A stretch of 8,126 nt of DNA from Chloroflexota bacterium (GCA_020354105.1 CP070642.1:1717508-1725633), one strand, 5' to 3'. Positions 1-6,417 are shown, numbered from the stretch's first letter. The notes: a model not told the origin generated them from the sequence alone. Made by a program: numbers and translations.

Positions 1-41
1 GATGAGGAAGTGTTACTGAACTACTACCTTTCCAATTTTTT

Positions 42-70
42 TTGACATTGACCTCCCCACTGCATATGAT
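42..70 (+). promoter_or_regulatory. Sigma-70-type promoter, near consensus
   Basis: TTGACA at 42-47 is followed after exactly 17 bp by TATGAT at 65-70, which matches 6/6 and 5/6 of the housekeeping sigma-factor consensus. A second possible -10, also TATGAT, lies at 73-78 inside a tandem octamer repeat. A start of transcription around 77 would give a leader of about 170 nt before the acyl-CoA synthetase start at 247. That leader contains the DinB-like remnant. Promoter activity is inferred from sequence only. Confidence 0.6.
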
Positions 71-80
71 TATATGATTA
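65..80. repeat. Tandem octamer TATGATTA x2
   Basis: TATGATTA occurs twice back to back (65-72 and 73-80), so the -10 hexamer of the upstream promoter is present in two registers 8 bp apart. It may be chance in an AT-rich promoter, or a small slippage duplication that could shift the transcription start. Confidence 0.45.
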
Positions 81-90
81 TAAATGACAT

Positions 91-246
91 TTGGGATGGA
101 TTGTTGAACCTGCAGTGCGTTGTTATCTCACTGAGTTTAGTATATTAAGAGAGCAAGTCCGGGATGCCATCCAGAATCTAGGTGATGAAGCTGCCAATTG
201 ACGCCATTTATTAAAGGCGTCCAATCCATTACAGGGAATATTCATA
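91..246 (+). pseudogene. DinB-family N-terminal remnant (decayed)
   Basis: Read in the frame of the downstream gene, 91-198 gives about 36 residues including EFSILREQVRDAIQNLGDEA. After a TGA at 199-201 the frame stays open as RHLLKASNPLQGIFI up to the ATG at 247. This resembles the first helix of DinB/YfiT-like four-helix proteins, which typically read L-R-E-x-V..L-x-x-E-x-x-N-W-R-P-L..N-x-x-x-G-I-x-x-H. The TGA sits where the conserved Trp (TGG) would be, a single-base change. There is no ATG and no ribosome site, only a possible TTG at 91 just after an in-frame TGA at 85. Everything C-terminal to the first helix is gone. The family call is from pattern memory. The alternative is a meaningless leader reading frame. 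Confidence 0.38.
233..237 (+). promoter_or_regulatory. Weak ribosome binding site AGGGA
   Basis: AGGGA lies 9 nt before the ATG at 247. It supports that start for the acyl-CoA synthetase alpha subunit. No other in-frame start exists between the TGA at 199 and this ATG apart from near-cognate codons. Confidence 0.45.
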
Positions 247-1659
247 ATGAAAGTAGATTTCAGTAAATTAGATAGGGCTTTTAATCCGCAGACTGTAGTT
301 GTGGTAGGGGACAGCAAGGCAACCAATTTTGGATGGCTACGTGCTCAACTCAAATTCAAGGGCAAACTATATTCAGTTCATGTAAACCGCAATACCTTTG
401 AAGATATTAGGGCGTTGGGTGTAACAAATTACACCAGCCTTCTAGATGTTCCCGGGCCAATAGACCTGGTAGTTGTGGCCGTTGCCCGAAAGGCAGCAGT
501 AAGCATACTGGATGACTGCATACGTAAGGACGTGGCGGCAGCTCATTTTTTCAGCGCCGGCTTTTCAGAGACCCACACACAAGAAGGAATAGAGCTTGAG
601 CGCCAGCTTATTGCCAGGGCGGAAAAAGCTAATTTCCACCTTATCGGGCCTAACTGCATGGGACTTTTTAATCCCAAGGCCGGGATAAGACAAAATGACG
701 ACCAATATCTCGACGTTTCGGGGTCAGTGGGCTTAATTTCTCAGAGCGGCAGCATTGCGATTGCTTTCGGTATGGACGCCTATCAACAGGGGCTATATAT
801 CAATAAATCGGTAAGCTATGGCAATGGTATAGTGGTTGATTCCCCTGATTTTCTGGAGTATTTTGGCAATGACCCAGAGATTAAAATCATAGGCATGTAT
901 GTTGAAGGAGTAAAGAATGGGAGGCGCTTCTTAGACACATTGAAGGAAATAGCTTCAAAGAAGCCGGTGGTGATATGGAAAGGTGGGCGTACAGAGGAAG
1001 GGGGGCGTGCTATTGCCTCACACACCGGAGCGCTTGCCCTGTCACGGAACGTGTGGGACGCCGCAATAAAACAATGCGGGGCAATCCAGGTAACAAGCAT
1101 GGACGAACTTGTCGACACAATAAAGGCTCTGCTCTTTCTTCCACCGGTGCGGGGTAAACGGGTAGCTATTGCCGGCGGACCGGGGGGGCAATCGGTGATT
1201 GGCACTGATATTTTTGCAGAAGCCGGACTGAACGTGCCTCAGCTCACTAAGGAATCGTATGCTGAGTTGGAAACATTCTTTGAGGTGGTGGGTGGGAGCT
1301 ACCGTAATCCGATAGATACCGCGGGGCCGGTTCGCCGGGATATGAAACGCATTATGGGGGTTGTCTCAAGAGATGCCAATATAGACAACATCGCGTACAT
1401 TGTCTCCACCCGACCGGGCCGTAGTATCTCCACAGAACAGTTTCAAAATACCCTGGCTGTACTTGAAGATATTAAAAATCAATCAAAGCCACTGATAGCC
1501 ATGGTGTTTCTCCACACACCTGATGCGTCGAGGGAGGTGGGAGTCATCATTAAAAAATTACAGGAGCGTAGTATTACTGCCTTCCCTTCAATACCACGTG
1601 GCGCACGTGCCCTGAAAAATGCCTTCGATTACTACAATCATAGCCACGGGTATAGCTAG
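247..1659 (+). CDS. Acyl-CoA synthetase (NDP-forming), alpha subunit
   Basis: This 470-residue protein has the layout of the alpha subunit of ADP-forming acetate/acyl-CoA synthetase. An N-terminal Rossmann CoA-binding domain (about 8-130) has VVVVGDS near 17-23. Two flavodoxin-like CoA-ligase domains follow (about 150-290 and 300-465). Visible motifs are GPNCMG at 134-139, SQSGS at 165-169 and GGPGG at 310-314. SHTG at 258-261 contains His259, which corresponds to the histidine that is phosphorylated in the family. The enzyme class makes ATP (or GTP) while releasing an acid from an acyl-CoA, or runs in reverse, in the cytoplasm. The length matches stand-alone alpha subunits, and the end (ITAFPSIPRGARAL..) matches the normal end of the alpha region, so it is not truncated. 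The partner ATP-grasp beta subunit is absent from the window. The gene ends in tandem stops TAG TAA. The class is secure; the substrate cannot be told. Confidence 0.9.
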   Translation: MKVDFSKLDRAFNPQTVVVVGDSKATNFGWLRAQLKFKGKLYSVHVNRNTFEDIRALGVTNYTSLLDVPGPIDLVVVAVARKAAVSILDDCIRKDVAAAHFFSAGFSETHTQEGIELERQLIARAEKANFHLIGPNCMGLFNPKAGIRQNDDQYLDVSGSVGLISQSGSIAIAFGMDAYQQGLYINKSVSYGNGIVVDSPDFLEYFGNDPEIKIIGMYVEGVKNGRRFLDTLKEIASKKPVVIWKGGRTEEGGRAIASHTGALALSRNVWDAAIKQCGAIQVTSMDELVDTIKALLFLPPVRGKRVAIAGGPGGQSVIGTDIFAEAGLNVPQLTKESYAELETFFEVVGGSYRNPIDTAGPVRRDMKRIMGVVSRDANIDNIAYIVSTRPGRSISTEQFQNTLAVLEDIKNQSKPLIAMVFLHTPDASREVGVIIKKLQERSITAFPSIPRGARALKNAFDYYNHSHGYS

Positions 1660-1709
1660 TAATCCGGTGAGATTTATTTTCTGTATGGTTACTATGAGAG
1701 ATGCCGTGA

Positions 1710-1798
1710 CTAGCAACTACTAGGCACCAGCGCGATTCGGTCGTCGTCCTTTACGGGTGTCTCCAGCTCAAGCGAGGAAACACGACACTAACTGTCAT
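1710..1798 (-). pseudogene. MoaD/ThiS-like remnant, internally deleted
   Basis: On the minus strand an ATG at 1798 opens MTVSVVFPR, like the first beta strand of MoaD/ThiS sulfur carriers (M-x-V-x-V-x-F). In another frame, 1710-1769 encodes ELETPVKDDDRIALVPSSC then TAG. This resembles the family tail, commonly G-L-x-T-P-(L/V)-x-D-G-D-x-(V/I)-A-L-x-P-x-x-x-G-G. The intact fold has about 70-90 residues, whereas only about 30 codons remain, in two frames. The terminal Gly-Gly needed for thiocarboxylate formation is missing and the Gly of DGD is Asp. If real, it is a dead gene with a large internal deletion. The match is short and judged by eye, so chance resemblance is possible. Confidence 0.3.
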
Positions 1799-1848
1799 GC
1801 AGCCATCTCTGTGCTTGTCGTACAATGCCCTAATTGTGCTGATAGTGG

Positions 1849-2721
1849 CTATGCCAGCTTGATATCGGAGCTGGTTTTGGCTTCTTTGATGAATTGTAGC
1901 AGTATGCTGCTGCGCAGGTCGTTGCGGCTCTCCAGCGGAGCTACGAATTTCCCTTTAATCCAGATGTACTGTGGCTCGACGAAGACGAGCACGCGGGGCC
2001 CGCTCATGGCTTCGTCGAGGAACCGGGGATAGCCGTCCTGAAAGACCTGTCCGGCCTGTTTGACATAAATCTCATCCTGACTTTTCAGTATACGCTCCAG
2101 AAGATGACTCGCCTTCTCCACATTGCTGTCGGTGGTCAGTGGGATGCGTACCTCATCGAACATGTAGTCGGAGGAGATAGCCTCGAAGCCTGCCGAGTAG
2201 TCCTTGGAGTAGTTCAATACAGGCTGGTCAAGGATTATGAGATTAGGCACAGATATCAGTCTGCCGGTCACTTCGCCGCCCAATTTCTCGTCTTCCCCGA
2301 CCTCTTCGAGTGTAGTATGAAGTAGCCCTATGTGCCTGACATCGCCTTTCGTGTTGCCGATGCGTATTCTGTCTCCCAGGTCGTAGATTTTGGAGAAGGT
2401 GATGACAAAGAAGGCAAAGAAACTGGCGGTGTATTTTTGGAGAGCCAGCGCCAGTGCCAGGGCGATAATAGGCACATATATGGCTACTTGAGGTAAAAAT
2501 ATTGCTGCCAGTATGGTAGCGGCTACGAATGCCAGAACTGCGGCACATGTCACGATAGTTGTGATGAGATTTATGTTGCGCCGCTTCGCCTCGGCTTTTA
2601 GTGCCTTAGACTTTGCAGCTCGCCTACTTGTATCGCCTGAAATACGCTCGCTCTTGACTGCTTTCTTGCTGTAGCTTTTTTTCGGCAGACGCTTATTATT
2701 TTTCACTTTAGCCAAACTCAT
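1849..2721 (-). CDS. Small MscS-family mechanosensitive ion channel
   Basis: From the ATG at 2721 this is a 290-residue inner-membrane protein. A Lys/Arg-rich cytoplasmic head (about 1-48) precedes a hydrophobic helix (about 50-76). A second hydrophobic stretch (about 80-110, LALALALQKYTASFFAF) ends in the pore-lining helix. The MscS signature follows: DLGDRIRIG near 115-122, GDVRHIGLLHTT near 126-137, SVPNLIILDQPVLNYS near 157-172. These form the beta domain, followed by an alpha/beta cytoplasmic domain. Family members form homoheptamers that release solutes on hypo-osmotic shock. At about 290 residues it matches the short E. coli MscS type but shows only two clear membrane spans. The start is uncertain. 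TTG at 2754 would add 11 residues without a ribosome site. TTG at 2715 has the best Shine-Dalgarno spacing. It lies 45 nt after the M20 gene and is probably co-transcribed with it. Confidence 0.85.
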   Translation of the reverse strand: MSLAKVKNNKRLPKKSYSKKAVKSERISGDTSRRAAKSKALKAEAKRRNINLITTIVTCAAVLAFVAATILAAIFLPQVAIYVPIIALALALALQKYTASFFAFFVITFSKIYDLGDRIRIGNTKGDVRHIGLLHTTLEEVGEDEKLGGEVTGRLISVPNLIILDQPVLNYSKDYSAGFEAISSDYMFDEVRIPLTTDSNVEKASHLLERILKSQDEIYVKQAGQVFQDGYPRFLDEAMSGPRVLVFVEPQYIWIKGKFVAPLESRNDLRSSILLQFIKEAKTSSDIKLA

Positions 2722-2727
2722 CTCCTC
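2722..2727 (-). promoter_or_regulatory. Shine-Dalgarno GAGGAG abutting the MscS start
   Basis: GAGGAG on the minus strand touches the ATG at 2721 directly (zero spacing), which is too close for normal initiation. The TTG at 2715 lies 6 nt downstream of it, an ideal distance. The true start may therefore be this TTG, two codons inside the ATG reading. Confidence 0.4.
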
Positions 2728-2766
2728 TTGTACGTGTTCCCAGTTATTTGCCAATTGAATCCGGGC

Positions 2767-3876
2767 TTATAGGGCAAGCGCCAGGTTCAGGTATAGCTGG
2801 GCTGCCTGCACCACCTGCTGGAAGGGAACTGACTCTTCCGGTGTGTGAGCTGCTTCCAGACGGCCGGGACCCAGTACGATTGGGTCTACGCCGGCAGCCC
2901 AGAGCACGCTGCCATCGGAAGGGCTCCTGAAATCCTGTGGTTCCCAGGGTAGAGACATCTTTGTGTAGGTTTCCTTCAGCTTACCTATCAAGGGCCTCTC
3001 CTCGGAAATCTGGTATCCGGCATGGGTGTCCTCGAATTTGAGGCGGGCGTTCAAGCCGTTAATGCTGTCGCCGGCTGTCTTTACTAGCTGTTCCAGCTCT
3101 GTTTTAAGTACATCCAGCCTGGCGTTAGGCGGCAGGTGCAGGTCCAACCAGGCCTCGCAGGCGTCTGGTACTACGAAGCCCCCAGGGAAGCCTGAAAGCT
3201 CCCTGATGTTGTAAACCAGGCCGTGCGGTGCTGGAGCGGCATACTCCGTGATTTTCAGCAGTAGCTTAAGCATGGTTTCAATGGCATTTTGTCCCATCTC
3301 TGGCATGGACGAGTGGGCTTTTTTCCCCTCGGTGTGCAGTAATACCTCTAGGTAACCGTAGTGGCCAAGACAGGGTATCAGGCTGGTGGGCTCGCCAATC
3401 ACTGCCCAGGGGAAGCTGTATTCCTGAATCAACTCTTTGGCGCCGCTGCTGTCTTCCTCTTCGTCGACCACCAAAGCCAAGCCTACCGGCGGGAAAGCCT
3501 TTTTTCTTTCAGTCAAGGCGATGAACATTTCCATCATGGCAGCACAGCCGGCTTTCATGTCTGCAGTGCCCAGGCCGAAGATGGTGCCGTCTTCCTCGTG
3601 AAAGCCGAAATCATCGAGGTCGTGGGCAGTAACGGTGTCTAGATGTCCCACAAAGCAAAGGTCTACCTCTTCTTTTCCTTCGGGGAAGGCTATCAGGTTA
3701 AAGCGGTTCTCATCGATTTCCTGCTTGCTTATGGCCAGGCCGTGTTTCTTGAGGTATCTCTCGGCGAACTCGACAATTTCCTCCTCTTTGCCCGATGGAC
3801 TGTATATGTCCACTAGGTCTCTGAGAAGATCTTTCAGTCTTTCTGGTTTTATGTTCATGGACTTATTATGGTTCAC
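2767..3876 (-). CDS. M20-family zinc deacylase/peptidase (ArgE/DapE/LysK-like)
   Basis: This 369-residue protein has the full set of M20 residues. FVGHLDT has ligand His78 with Asp80. GLGTADMKAG has the bridging Asp106. VVDEEED has the catalytic Glu139 and ligand Glu140. IGEPTS has ligand Glu162, and EAAHTPEE has ligand His344. The dimerisation-domain motif KKAHSSMP..GQNAIE (His188) is also present. The family hydrolyses N-acyl amino acids or small peptides with one or two zinc ions in the cytosol. Members include acetylornithine deacetylase, succinyl-diaminopimelate desuccinylase and LysW-lysine hydrolase. The exact substrate cannot be assigned from sequence. The GTG at 3876 overlaps the TGA of the preceding acetyltransferase gene by 4 bp (GTGA), typical of translational coupling. 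The ATG at 3858 is an equally possible start, and neither has a clear ribosome site. The coupling suggests that the substrate may relate to what the GNAT enzyme acylates. Confidence 0.87.
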   Translation of the reverse strand: MNHNKSMNIKPERLKDLLRDLVDIYSPSGKEEEIVEFAERYLKKHGLAISKQEIDENRFNLIAFPEGKEEVDLCFVGHLDTVTAHDLDDFGFHEEDGTIFGLGTADMKAGCAAMMEMFIALTERKKAFPPVGLALVVDEEEDSSGAKELIQEYSFPWAVIGEPTSLIPCLGHYGYLEVLLHTEGKKAHSSMPEMGQNAIETMLKLLLKITEYAAPAPHGLVYNIRELSGFPGGFVVPDACEAWLDLHLPPNARLDVLKTELEQLVKTAGDSINGLNARLKFEDTHAGYQISEERPLIGKLKETYTKMSLPWEPQDFRSPSDGSVLWAAGVDPIVLGPGRLEAAHTPEESVPFQQVVQAAQLYLNLALAL

Positions 3877-4412
3877 GTGATTTTCGAGGAGTTCTCGGAC
3901 TTGTTGTTTTCTTTGGTTGGTCGGCGAATGGTTTTGGCTAACCAGACGTGCTCACTGCTATGGTAGAAGCCAAGTGCCTTGAAGAATGCAATGGCTGGCT
4001 CATTCTCAGAGTCAGTATCGGCTATAACCATCCTGACGCCATCTTTGCGCAGCCTCTGTTCCAGCCTTTTGTAAAGTCGGATGCCCAGATTAGTCCTCTG
4101 GAAGTCTTCAGCTACGCCTATCCAACTTATGTACCCGTATTTCTTCCAGGCAGTACCTTCCTTCTCGATGGTGGTACCTATGATGAAGCCGACAATCTTC
4201 CCATCCGGCTCGGTCTCCGCAATCATGCAATATTCAGGGTCGGAGGTAAAGTAATCGGTTACCTCGTATTGGTCCCAGGTGCGGTAGAGGATGGGAAACT
4301 CCTCGCTGGTGAAAAGCTCCTCTCCCAGGTGATAGACGGCGCTGATATCGTCTATCTCCATCTGGCGGATGCTAGTTTCGACCTTCTTCTTTCTGGTATT
4401 TTCCGATGACAT
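3873..4412 (-). CDS. GNAT-family N-acetyltransferase
   Basis: This 179-residue cytosolic protein is a single GNAT domain (about 13-160). It starts with the typical SIRQMEIDDISAVYHLGEELF first strand and helix. Strand 4 and the acetyl-CoA pyrophosphate loop are YISWIGVAEDFQRTNLGIRLY (93-113 region). In this loop Q105-R106-x-N108-L109-G110 stands for the usual Q/R-x-x-G-x-G/A, with Asn in place of the first Gly. The C-terminal part NEPAIAFFKALGFYHSSEHVWLAK (137-160 region) is the classic helix alpha-4/strand 6 with N-x-x-A..F-Y-x-x-x-G-F. It transfers an acetyl group from acetyl-CoA to an amine; the acceptor is unknown. A basic, Asn/Ser-rich tail (161-179) follows the domain. It is the first gene after the promoter at 4476-4504, has a GGAGGG ribosome site, and overlaps the M20 gene by 4 bp. 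Confidence 0.87.
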   Translation of the reverse strand: MSSENTRKKKVETSIRQMEIDDISAVYHLGEELFTSEEFPILYRTWDQYEVTDYFTSDPEYCMIAETEPDGKIVGFIIGTTIEKEGTAWKKYGYISWIGVAEDFQRTNLGIRLYKRLEQRLRKDGVRMVIADTDSENEPAIAFFKALGFYHSSEHVWLAKTIRRPTKENNKSENSSKIT

Positions 4413-4416
4413 TTAT

Positions 4417-4422
4417 CCCTCC
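4417..4422 (-). promoter_or_regulatory. Ribosome binding site GGAGGG
   Basis: GGAGGG on the minus strand lies 4 nt ahead of the ATG at 4412. It is the cleanest Shine-Dalgarno sequence in the window and supports that start for the GNAT gene. Confidence 0.6.
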
Positions 4423-4475
4423 GTGTTTATTTAAAGACGGTTGAGTTTTTGGTGATATTTTGGGACTGGCTCCTT

Positions 4476-4504
4476 ATTATAGGGCAGTGGCGGCGGCAAG
4501 TCCA
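4476..4504 (-). promoter_or_regulatory. Promoter for GNAT-M20-MscS genes
   Basis: On the minus strand TGGACT (4504-4499, 4 of 6 matches to TTGACA) is followed after 17 bp by a perfect TATAAT (4481-4476). Transcription from about 4469 would leave a 5' leader of nearly 60 nt before the GNAT start. No terminator separates this site from the end of the upstream protease gene at 4538, so it may act as an internal promoter in a longer transcript. Confidence 0.5.
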
Positions 4505-4537
4505 TTTGATGGTGGGTTCAAATTCTGCTGTCAGGTG

Positions 4538-5101
4538 TCACAGATAGCCGGCGTGTTTCAGGTCTTCTCTAACGGCATCGCTGACTGAAAACGGTGGCTT
4601 TCCTCTGTCGAATTTATTGGATAGGTTGTAAGCCTGCCTTTCCAGTATGACGTTGTTATACTGGTAATTGTTTTGCCTCAGGCTGTCGGAATACAGCTCA
4701 ATGTGCTTTTTCAAACCCAGGATGTCGAACTGGACGACATGAACCATCTCGTGGAATATGGTGGAAATCAGCGAGGAAGGGTCTGCCCAGATTTCTTTGT
4801 GGATAATAATGCAGTCCACAAGAGCCATGCCTATGGCTGTGCTGAAATCCAGGGGTATGGTTATGCCTGAGTTTTTGAAATCGTCGTAAAACTCCGGATT
4901 GGAGATTTTCTTGACGCTGGCTAAGCGGGCTTTGTCCAGTATTCTCTTCTCGAAATATCCGTCCAGTCGTGATTTCTCCTGACTCGATAGCGGCCGGGCA
5001 TTTGCCAGGTGAATTTTCCGCTGCTGGCGAATCCACCCCTCGAATTTCTTGAGCAAGTATGGACGTAGCCTATCTAGTTCGGCAATTTGGTCTCTGTTCA
5101 T
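4538..5101 (-). CDS. Small soluble HExxH putative zinc metalloprotease
   Basis: I do not recognise the family of this 187-residue protein, but HEMVH at 117-121 (in STIFHEMVHVVQFD) is a zincin zinc-binding and catalytic motif in a hydrophobic helix. Glu154 in ILERQAY, 33 residues later, is a fitting third ligand and gives a gluzincin-like E-x-x-A arrangement. The N-terminal half is Arg/Lys-rich and helical. There is no signal peptide or membrane span, so it should be cytosolic. The style H-E-M-V-H-V-V-Q recalls DUF4157-like HExxH proteins, but the rest of such domains is not evident. The start ATG at 5101 is one nucleotide after the TGA of htpX copy 2, without a Shine-Dalgarno, so it is probably translated by reinitiation. 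Proteolytic activity is inferred from motif and context only. Confidence 0.7.
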   Translation of the reverse strand: MNRDQIAELDRLRPYLLKKFEGWIRQQRKIHLANARPLSSQEKSRLDGYFEKRILDKARLASVKKISNPEFYDDFKNSGITIPLDFSTAIGMALVDCIIIHKEIWADPSSLISTIFHEMVHVVQFDILGLKKHIELYSDSLRQNNYQYNNVILERQAYNLSNKFDRGKPPFSVSDAVREDLKHAGYL

Positions 5102-5135
5102 TTCAAACCGGGTTGATTTTGCCGCAGTGCGGGCA
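5099..5135 (-). repeat. Junction repeat, copy 2 (3' end of htpX copy 2)
   Basis: This 37-bp stretch is identical to 6381-6417 except for one base (T/C at 5119 versus 6401). It covers the last codons of the zinc ribbon, the stop, the single spacer base and the ATG of the next gene. Identity stops at that ATG on one side. Confidence 0.8.
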
Positions 5136-6383
5136 TTTGACTTCAGGATATTTGAAGCTTGGTGGCAGCCGCATCCTGGTGCCGCAGTGGCAGTTTATGA
5201 GCTTGTAGTTGCTGAGATTCCACAAAACGTTGGAGGTCTCACGCGCCCGCTGAATATGATCCAGGTCTTCCGATATGGCTGCTCGCATCGGGACAATGCT
5301 GGCGCTGGCTATAATGGCGGCGGGAATTATACCTTTATCAACGTTGTGAACTTGACGATAAGCTCGGTCGTAGTCAGCGTAGGAGGCATGAGCCATGACG
5401 CGGAGTATGCGAATACGCTCGGAGATTGGTGGGTGGGTTCTGGTGAGGTTACTGGCAGCCATGCCCTTCTTACGAAACGGGTTGATGATGTATATTGGTG
5501 CTGTGGCAGGACTGGCGGCTAGCAACTGGTTTGTGGAGGCGGCTATCTTCTCTAGAGCCGAGGCTAACCCTATAGGATATCTGGTATACAGAGCTGAGGA
5601 GGCATCTGCCAGATATTCTCTTCTTCTGGAGATGGCGAAATAAATAAGTTTGGCCAAGAATGGCGTTAGTAGCATCGCTGCCGGAATATAGAGAATGAAG
5701 ACTATCACCGGTGAATCTATTCCTAATGTCAGTATCAATAATATAATTGCTAAGACCAGGCCTGGCCCAAAAACCAGTAGGACAAAGGCTAGCACTTCAT
5801 CAGCTAGATCGCCGTAACTTGCGAATAGGCGCTTTGGTGAGAAGAGCCATGTTAGTATATTCATGGTGCCGAGTAGTGTGGTGCACAGGGACATCAGGAG
5901 CACGTCACGGTTTTTGATGTGAGCTATCTCGTGTCCTATAACACCTTGCAGCTCATCGCGATTGAGTTTTGCAAGTAGTCCGGTTGTCACGATGACGGCA
6001 GCCTTGTTCGGGTCTCGTCCGATGGCGAAGGCATTCAGCGCCGGATCGTCAATAATGTATATCGATGGCATTATTTCCAGCCCTGAGGCGATTTTCATTT
6101 CATCGACTATATTAAGGATGCGATGTAGGTCACCAGCCCCGATTTTTCTGGCCCCTGCCATGGCAAGCAAGATACGGTCTCCGAAATAGTAGGCGAATAA
6201 TATAATAAATATCCAGAGTATGGAGGAGACAATTATGCCATAAATGCCGCCTTCAAACAGGTTTACGGGGGTGAAATAGCTGGTAAGTAGGCCAAAAACA
6301 AAGCCGAGCAGGAGCCAGATTGCTCCCATCCCGGCGACGAGTATTACCGACCTGGTCTGATTGTACCTGATTTGTTCCCACAT
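5103..6383 (-). CDS. htpX: HtpX-like M48 membrane protease with zinc ribbon, copy 2
   Basis: This 426-residue integral membrane protease starts at the ATG at 6383 (MWEQIRYNQTRS), which aligns exactly with the start of copy 1. An in-frame extension up to 6473 lies inside the previous gene. Two N-terminal spans (about 13-35 and 46-68) precede the catalytic domain. HEIAH at 151-155 binds zinc, and Glu256 in SRRREYLAD is the third ligand. Between them lie hydrophobic stretches (about 160-182 and 196-250), longer than in copy 1. Family motifs NPFRKKG (301-307) and THPPISERI (317-325) are intact. After a short hydrophobic stretch (351-367), the C-terminus carries Cys398-x-Cys400 and Cys417-x-x-Cys420, a zinc ribbon absent from E. 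coli HtpX. HtpX degrades damaged membrane proteins from the cytosolic side. The gap to copy 1 is one base (TGA-A-ATG), with no ribosome site, suggesting coupled translation. Confidence 0.9.
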   Translation of the reverse strand: MWEQIRYNQTRSVILVAGMGAIWLLLGFVFGLLTSYFTPVNLFEGGIYGIIVSSILWIFIILFAYYFGDRILLAMAGARKIGAGDLHRILNIVDEMKIASGLEIMPSIYIIDDPALNAFAIGRDPNKAAVIVTTGLLAKLNRDELQGVIGHEIAHIKNRDVLLMSLCTTLLGTMNILTWLFSPKRLFASYGDLADEVLAFVLLVFGPGLVLAIILLILTLGIDSPVIVFILYIPAAMLLTPFLAKLIYFAISRRREYLADASSALYTRYPIGLASALEKIAASTNQLLAASPATAPIYIINPFRKKGMAASNLTRTHPPISERIRILRVMAHASYADYDRAYRQVHNVDKGIIPAAIIASASIVPMRAAISEDLDHIQRARETSNVLWNLSNYKLINCHCGTRMRLPPSFKYPEVKCPHCGKINPV

Positions 6384-6417
6384 TTCAAACCGGGTTGATT
6401 CTGCCGCAGTGCGGGCA
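6381..6417 (-). repeat. Junction repeat, copy 1 (3' end of htpX copy 1)
   Basis: Partner of 5099-5135, with 36 of 37 bases the same. It contains the end of the zinc ribbon of copy 1, its TGA, one A, and the ATG of copy 2. Confidence 0.8.

Noticed and set aside
1..45. Open frame of 14 codons ending in TGA at 43-45 at the left edge, possibly the end of an upstream gene; also eight T residues at 36-43 like a terminator tail.
   Set aside because: Too short to tell from chance, with no recognisable residues, and any hairpin belonging to the T run would lie outside the window.
199..201. Possible recoded TGA (Trp or readthrough) joining the DinB-like leader to the synthetase.
   Set aside because: TGA ends several intact genes in this window, so it is a normal stop here. 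Readthrough would give only a partial DinB helix on the synthetase.
816..1205. Minus-strand open frame of 129 codons opposite the acyl-CoA synthetase gene.
   Set aside because: It is a shadow of the strongly conserved synthetase gene, with no recognisable motif or ribosome site.
1706..1727. Inverted repeat GTGACTAG/CTAGGCAC with a six-base loop in the convergent gap, a candidate terminator.
   Set aside because: One mismatch in an 8-bp stem, no T tract on either strand, and it falls within the probable MoaD-like remnant.
3948..4409. Plus-strand open frame of 153 codons opposite the GNAT gene.
   Set aside because: It is antisense to a clear GNAT domain and its residue pattern matches no family.
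5049..5522. Plus-strand open frame of 157 codons opposite the end of htpX copy 2.
   Set aside because: It is antisense to the conserved C-terminal half of HtpX. Its apparent GG-rich sequence comes from the reverse strand of that gene.
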